The notes under the pieces are model-generated. The model was not told the origin of the DNA. It searched no databases and saw nothing but the letters and a program-made list of their open reading frames with translations. 64,000 nt of DNA from Megalobrama amblycephala (Eukaryota > Chordata > Actinopteri > Cypriniformes > Xenocyprididae): assembly GCF_018812025.1 (NCBI RefSeq), contig NC_063054.1, positions 39,815,396 to 39,879,395 on the forward strand, read 5' to 3'. The translations under genes and the position numbers were made by a program. Of this stretch, positions 58,381-64,000 are shown one piece after another (within the stretch, counting starts at the first letter, position 1; the number at the start of each line of letters is the position of its first letter).

Positions 58381-58888
58381 TTGGTATCAATAGACAATTG
58401 GCACTCTTTTTGAGGCCTGCAGATGCCTTTTCATGACTTAACAGGACATCCTGTGCCTAAGTCCAGGGTCCGATCGTCAGTATTGTGATGGATTGAGATA
58501 TGTTTCTGACTATCTGTCCATGTGTGGAAGATTACTAATTTTTTCTATTTTTCTTAGACAATCAGAATCATTCAACCTGAAGTAATGACCTATTTAGTGG
58601 ACTCTGTTAGAGTATAATTATTGTGGATGTACAGAGAGCAGCCTACAAACTCCTTGTGAGACCTGAAGCTGGCTTCTGCTGATGAAATTGCAAACAAACT
58701 TCAATCAAATTTTCTTCAATTTATTATTTTTTTAAACTCTGACTCTGGGTCTTCATTCATCATATCTGGTCTTTACCTGTTAAATTCCCCTACACCAGGT
58801 ATCCCTTCTTGGATGATTCAAAGTACACCAGTAACTGATTGGTCTTCCTCCACTGAGAAACCATCCTTTACAAAAAATAAGTATACTT
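58381..58888. other. Right flank of the Polinton
   Basis: Sequence after the second CCTGTA has no open frame or repeat that I recognise. It should be the continuation of the host sequence ending at 40865. Confidence 0.5.
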
Positions 58889-59104
58889 CCCCCGGTTTCA
58901 CAGAGAAGGCTTAAGCTAGTGCATGTTTGAGCTGTTTTAATGGAAAGCAACTTGTTCTAACAGATCTTAAAATATGCCAGTGCCATTGTTTTGTCTCAAG
59001 ATGTACACAAGTAATGTTTTTTTCTAGTGAACGTTTATAAAATGCCCTAAATGAACTAAGGCCTAATCCTAGTTTAGGCTAAGCCCTGTCTTTGAAACCA
59101 GGCC
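58889..59104. mobile_element. ~216-bp fold-back MITE
   Basis: The left end reads CCCCGGTTTCACAGAGAAGG; the right end in reverse complement reads GGCCTGGTTTCAAAGACAGG, followed by GCTTAGCC. A partial left end of the same family is seen at 31505-31530. Non-coding. Confidence 0.6.
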
Positions 59105-59130
59105 TTCAATTTCATTTTATTAAGTATACT

Positions 59131-59470
59131 TAAAGGATTTGTTCATTTTGAAATGAAAATTAGCCCCAGCTTTACTCAGCCTCAAGCCATCCTAGGTGTA
59201 TATGACTTTCATCTTTTTCATGAACATAATATTAAATATCCTGACTCATCCGAGCTTTATAATGGCAGTGATGGGGATCAATGAGTATGAGCTGAAGAAA
59301 GTGCATCCAACCACATTCATTCATCATAAACATGTGCTCCACACTGCTCCAGGGGGTTAATAAATAAATTATTATTATTTATTATTTAATTAATAATAAA
59401 GTCCCTCTGAAGGGAAGCGATGCATTTGTGTAAAAAAACAAATAAAAAAAAATCCATGTTTAAAGGGGTC
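59131..59470. repeat. Dispersed cyprinid-type repeat
   Basis: The segment from AAAGGATTTGTTCATTTTGA through CATCCTAGGTGTATATGACT to about 59470 is, from memory, a frequent cyprinid interspersed repeat. No gene. Confidence 0.45.
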
Positions 59471-59479
59471 ATGACAAAT

Positions 59480-59784
59480 GTTTATGTTTGGTGAAAGTCA
59501 TCATCTGCCGATATAGCCCACTCATTGAGCATTAAAACCGTTATAAAAATCATCATTATTCTGCTCTCGGTTTCTAGCAATGTACTGAATCATCTGAATT
59601 AATGTTCTCTTAGATTTAAAGACAACTTGCGTAATTGTTTGAACTGTCCAATACACTTTAGACTGCAAATATGTTTTGGGTTATGATTGTAACCTTTGTT
59701 CCCTCAGGAGGAAATGAGAGGCGTTGAATGAGGACACTCTGGGGAATGACTCTGCGTGACTGCATCTGAAGCACGTATGCAACT
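59480..59784 (-). pseudogene. C1q exon 1 relic within a duplicated flank
   Basis: 59480-59570 copies exon 1 of the C1q gene at 34661-36078, including the signal peptide start (ATGATGATTTTTATAACGG on minus) with small changes that shift the frame after the signal peptide. The upstream flank to 59784 matches 36090-36305 (GGTTATGATTGTAACCTTTG). There are no domain exons, so it is non-functional. Confidence 0.75.
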
Positions 59785-61303
59785 CTAACCTAGGTTACTA
59801 TAGCCCATGTCAGACCTGTAAAAAAGAGAGGAAGAAATTAAAATGCACATGAAAACAATTTTATTAATTTTAATGTTTTTAATGTCATTAAAAAAAAATT
59901 TTGTTGAAGAAATATAGAAAATATCGATTTTATTTCTGATCTCTATCGATTTATCCGTGATGAGTGTAACGTAGCTCACGTGGAGTTTTTGCTAACTATG
60001 CAGGCCATGTGCTACGAGCTACAAGCTAACTGAGTGCACATACATCACTCCTAAGACGGTATTCTTCATTAATATAGTTATATTTTTGTTAAGAAATGTG
60101 ATAAAAGAGAGAAATAAGTATTGAGAAATGTGTATTGATGCATTTTAGAGCATTTATTGTGCTGAAAATGATCATTTGAAATGTTAATGCTGTTAAATGG
60201 GAATTAATTGTGATTTTTCTGCCTTGTCTTTGCAAGGTCGGGTTTTTTTCCCCCTTTTGTTGTTTTTGTTTTTTCCCTTCTCCTTTTTCTCTATCTTGTT
60301 GTTCCGGTCCTTCTGCATCTCTTTGAAACTGAATGAGGAGTTTCTTGGAGTTCTGAGTTAGAACCGTTTCTGCCAACAATGAGGAGTGCTCAACATTGGT
60401 GGAAACTGGCGGGCCAACCTGGTTTTCTCGAGCTTGGACAACATTTCAATTGTTTCTTCAAAGTAGTAGGATCATACATATTCTGTGAACAGGAACTGTT
60501 TTTCCTTTTTTTCCCTTTTCCCAATTTTTTTCATCTTGGAGTTGCTTATCTGTGTTCTTTACTGAACACTGAAACAGGACACTGAACTGAGCTAAAGTCC
60601 TGTTTAATTTGATTGAGTCATTTCCAGCAAAGACAATTGATTGAAAAGGACTCTGATTCTGTGTCATCTGACATTTTTCTTGAACATTGTCCCATTTTCT
60701 GTTATTTCTTTTTATTGGAATTGTTCTGAAAAGAAAACACAAAGGTTATTGAATTGGTTACCATTTTATATGGTAAAGAAGAAAAGAGTGTTTAAAGATA
60801 CAGAGCTATAAACCAAACCGATTTAGAAATTAAACTGAGTAAATTAAGAATACTAAAGCTAATTAAAGAATAACAGACTAATTAAATAACTAAACTACTA
60901 TAATATAATAAAATATAAAATAAACTAATATAATAATTTATAATATATATAAATATTATATAATCAACTACAGAATTAAATAACTCACAAAGTGTCACAG
61001 GAGTATAACAAGCTTTATTTCAAGAGTTCAACAAAAAGGGTTCTTTTGTGAATTGTATTATTGTTTTTGTTTTTCTGTTTTTTATTTTTTGCTGTCAGTT
61101 GTTTGTTTTTCCCCCAACGAAACAATTTAGTACAAAGAAATACAAAAGAAAAATTACTTACCTTTTCAGTTATAATTCTCCTGTCTCCTGTCGTTATTTC
61201 CCTTGTCTTGCTGCAACGCTGGCTGAAGAGCGAACGTAGACTACGGATCTGGTCCAAACTATTAGAAAGTGGTTTATGCATGTTGTAGGTCACGTGTGCT
61301 GCA
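59785..61303. mobile_element. 1.5-kb insertion in the second C1q flank copy
   Basis: The borders come from the first copy, where the sequence runs GCAACTAGTCCAATTCTG. Here CAACT is repeated at 59780-59784 and 61304-61308, a 5-bp duplication as left by retrovirus-like elements. The insert starts CTAACCTAGGTTACT and ends TGTGCTGCA. I could not find paired LTRs or a coding frame, so the class is open. Confidence 0.5.
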
Positions 61304-61315
61304 CAACTAGTCCAA

Positions 61316-61929
61316 GGCTACGTTTATACATGGGCGGCTATTTTCATAAACGGACATTTCAACCTCTCCGGTTTCAAAAATAACATCGTGCACACATGTC
61401 AGTTTTCAGAAAAGTGTTCATTTACATGTACCCGTGTATATATGACGTCAAGAGTGTAACGAGCAGCTCAAGCCCACGTAAGCCAATCAGAATCCCGAAA
61501 AAGAATCCCGAATTCCTCTTGAAGTGATTCGAAGTTGTTGCAAAATTGCTGATCTCCGAGCACTCATTCGTCTCTGCTCCTTGACATAATGGAGCAGCTG
61601 TATTTGCAAATGCAAACACACGAGAAGAGTTTGCACCAACATAAATGCGACTGCTACTCTGAACGCTTCCATGATCACATGTAAACATAAGTCGCACTTT
61701 TGACATACAGTATGTGCGAGCTCTGGCGCATACTGTGCCGTTGGCTGCCTAAACACCCATTTGTCTCAGTTTACATACAAACGAAGATTTTCAAAATCTC
61801 CACTCTGGCCGGAGTTTATAGAAAGACTCGTTTTCAGAGGCGAATTCTCCGTTTGCGTGTAAACGAAGGGCGCAAACGAAGGGAAATGTCTCCGTTTTTC
61901 AAAATAACCATGTACGTGTAAACGGGGCC
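61316..61929. mobile_element. 614-bp element with CAA duplication
   Basis: The left end reads GGCTACGTTTATACATGGGC; the right end in reverse complement reads GGCCCCGTTTACACGTACAT. CAA flanks both sides (61313-61315 and 61930-61932). The other flank copy shows the empty site, AGTCCAATTCTG. A 3-bp duplication suits PIF/Harbinger-type elements. The arms share further inverted blocks, such as AAACGG/CCGTTT. Confidence 0.68.
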
Positions 61930-61932
61930 CAA

Positions 61933-62344
61933 TTCTGATTGGTGCCGCATCACCATGTGACGTGTGACTGTACACCACAGAAGCCACATAGGGAAGCTGG
62001 TACATATTAGAAGCAAGGTCCTCACAGGCATTCATGAAATATGGCAAAGGGACTCAGCGTCTTGTTCCCTTCTCAGTGAACAAAGGTTACAGTCATGTTC
62101 CCTTTCGAGAGTGTGGAAGGAAATGCCCACTGTGTTATACTGACTAATTTCTGTCTTTGAGTGAAACTACAGGCACAACTCAGGACGAGAGCACTTGAGC
62201 ACCAGGTGTAGAAGGAGGGTCCAGGTGTTTGAGGAGGACCATTCCACAGCATCAAATACTTTCTGAAGGGAGACCCCTGACAATAAGGCTTTAGAAGTTG
62301 CCATACTTCTTGTGAATCCAGTTTCTTATTGTTTGTTTAGAGAC
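61933..62344. repeat. Second copy of the C1q flank
   Basis: Matches 36308-36591 joined to 40281-40500: GAAGCCACATAGGGAAGCTG, TTACAGTNATGTTCCCTTTC-like, then GGGAGACCCCTGACAATAAG. It lacks the 3.7-kb insertion of the first copy and so shows the empty site. It contains GTTACAG/GTTCCC motifs related to the DIRS-like sequence at 20811. Confidence 0.7.
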
Positions 62345-64000
62345 CAGGTAGGGTTGTAACGGTATGAGATTTCCACGGTATGATAACCGTCTGAGTAAAT
62401 ATCACGGTTTCACGGTATCACGGTATTACGGTATTAAACAATCAATTTTTATTTATATCATCAATTAAAATGACCAATAAATTAATTAAAATGTTTGTTT
62501 TCTCTATTCAGATTTCAATAATCAAAAACAATCAAATACATTTAATAAATTATTATGGATTAGAAATTGAACAACTTTTATTAATAATTAAAATTCAGAA
62601 ATTCTGCTTTGACTTAATTCTTCTGGCTTTTTAATAGGCCTACAAATATTATCAAAAATGATGGAAATGAAATTAACTTTTTTTATAATTATTTTGAGAA
62701 GTACATTCTATTTAACAATCATAATAAATTTGTCAATTTCTTCGAGTTAAAAACCATTCTTTTATTTTGACTGGATGTAGTGAAGAGCTTTGAGTTTCAG
62801 TGTATTCGACAATGGTTTTTCTCAAATAAAATGATGAAATGCTCATTAAGCGCTATCTCAGAGCAACCGTGGATATGTTTGTGTTCATGTCCTCTGATAA
62901 CGAGACGGCAAACACTTAAAAAACAATAAGAGCACCGCGCATACTTTAGTATGTAGTACACGAAACAGCGCAGCTCATTCACACAGGCAGACATGTTAAA
63001 CAGACAGATATATTTATACAGCAGTCTGTTTGTGTTTTATATGCAAAGACCCCGCCCTAGACCATGTCGCGATACAGCCGATTGTATTGTACAGCTCTGC
63101 TTTCATTTTATTCATCAGTCCAACAAATCACGCGTTTTTACCTGACATCTCTGCGTTATAGGGGAGAGTGGGGTAAAGTGGGACATTTTTTACATTTGCT
63201 CCCCTCTAAGCAAGATAAAATGATATATCAGTCAAATTTACACCTTTCTCATTAATTCAGGATGTTTCCTAGCCATGGAAATGATCAGAATGTATTCAGG
63301 ATGAAGGTCCGTGAAAATATGATTGTTTTTAAAAAAGTCATCTTGTGTCTCACTTTACCCCAGTTTAGGGGTAAACTGAGACAGACCACATAAATCAAGG
63401 GGGTAAAGTGAACCAGCTGGGGGTAAACTGATCCACTTACTTTTTCCACTGTAAAACTACCATAACAACACTTGTTGTAACCATTTGAATCCTGACAGCT
63501 AGTTTGACAACCACACATTCCAGAACTAATGTCGGACTAGTAACAAAATCATGGGGATTGGTCAATTAAGCACTTCTTTTTCCTAAACACTTGAAAGTAA
63601 CTTGGAACAAAATCAAATACAACATAATATAATTCAAAATATTTTAATTAACATTCAAATGACAGATAGAACCAGTTAGATTAGAACACGACACAGGACC
63701 CTTAGAGCCAGCTAGTGTCTGGGGGTCAGAGCAAAGAATCAGAACCAGCTAGAACAGCCTGGGATTTAGAACACAGAACTAGACCCACCTGTATTAGAAC
63801 ATCAGCCTACTCTCTCTACAACTAGGCCTACTCTACATTCCAGCCCTGAAGATTACAGGGAAAGATGAAGAGTTGCTCTCTCCGTGTGGTTCCTCCAGGC
63901 CTTTTAGGTTGAGGCAGCTTCTTCACCACATTGCTTTTAGGAAAGTGTGCCACATCATTTTCCTTTATAGCAAATGTGGGTCTCTCCCACTCTTTCGTGT
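62345..64000. other. Repeat-rich window end
   Basis: 62349-62435 carries repeated CACGGTAT/ACGGTAT units after GGGTTGTAACGGTATGAGAT, typical from memory of a hAT-like terminus. The other end is unclear, perhaps near 63060. From 63162 (GGGGAGAGTGGGGTAAAGTG) another DNA-repeat type starts, and inverse motifs (CACTTTACCCC) follow to about 63440. No gene is supported up to the window end. Confidence 0.4.

Noticed and set aside
1..64000. CRISPR arrays, bacterial operons, tRNA or rRNA genes
   Set aside because: No spaced direct-repeat array, no bacterial gene organisation, and no clover-leaf or rRNA-like segment was convincing by eye.

Overview
This window is vertebrate nuclear DNA, most likely from a cyprinid fish (carp, goldfish or zebrafish relative). 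It has spliced host genes of types expanded in cyprinids (FiNZ-type zinc finger genes, CD209-like C-type lectins, a short C1q-domain gene). These sit in a dense field of Tc1/mariner, hAT-like, piggyBac-like, DIRS-like, gypsy and LINE sequence. I saw no bacterial operons, CRISPR array or convincing tRNA/rRNA gene. Exon structures were worked out by hand from splice sites and reading phase; family names rest on recalled motifs, not searches.

Layout. 1.9-3.0 kb (minus): an intact-looking five-exon C-type lectin gene. 3.9-7.4 kb (minus): a second lectin gene broken by a 1.26-kb deleted gypsy element with a 5-bp target duplication. 7.9-9.1 kb: a deleted Tc1-like element. 9.1-10.7 kb: decayed repeat-type protein genes. 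14.0-19.3 kb (plus): a two-exon FiNZ zinc finger gene with 11 fingers, its intron loaded with a Tc1 element and a hAT-like element. 20.8-26.7 kb: DIRS-like sequence and a hAT transposase gene split by two insertions. 28.6-29.5 kb: LINE and mariner remnants. 29.7-32.4 kb (minus): an inverted paralogue of the FiNZ gene with 5 fingers. 34.7-36.1 kb (minus): a five-exon C1q-domain gene. A segment starting at its first exon is repeated near 59.5-62.3 kb, and each copy carries different insertions.

The main object is a complete-boundary Polinton/Maverick (adintovirus-like) element at 40872-58374, about 17.5 kb. It has ~1.3-kb terminal inverted repeats starting AGAGAG and a perfect 6-bp target duplication, CCTGTA. 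Plus-strand genes: two unknown early proteins; a small protein with an acylation-type N-terminus and a BH3-like motif (candidate Bcl-2-like protein); a DDE integrase with a C-terminal chromodomain; a penton-like minor capsid; a basic pVI-like core protein; a double-jelly-roll-type major capsid; and an adenain-type protease. Minus-strand genes: a 263-aa unknown, a small basic protein, a packaging ATPase, a protein-primed-type DNA polymerase B and, furthest upstream, a five-exon spliced gene for an acidic, nuclear-looking protein.

The gene set covers integration, replication, packaging, capsid assembly and maturation, plus two candidate host-interaction genes. The copy is probably not functional as read. 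polB has an in-frame stop and a frameshift. Two other genes show single-base frame changes, at or near A-runs in both. The near-identical inverted repeats argue that insertion was fairly recent. The spliced gene, the BH3-bearing protein and the triplicated block inside the inverted repeats are the parts most worth following up.
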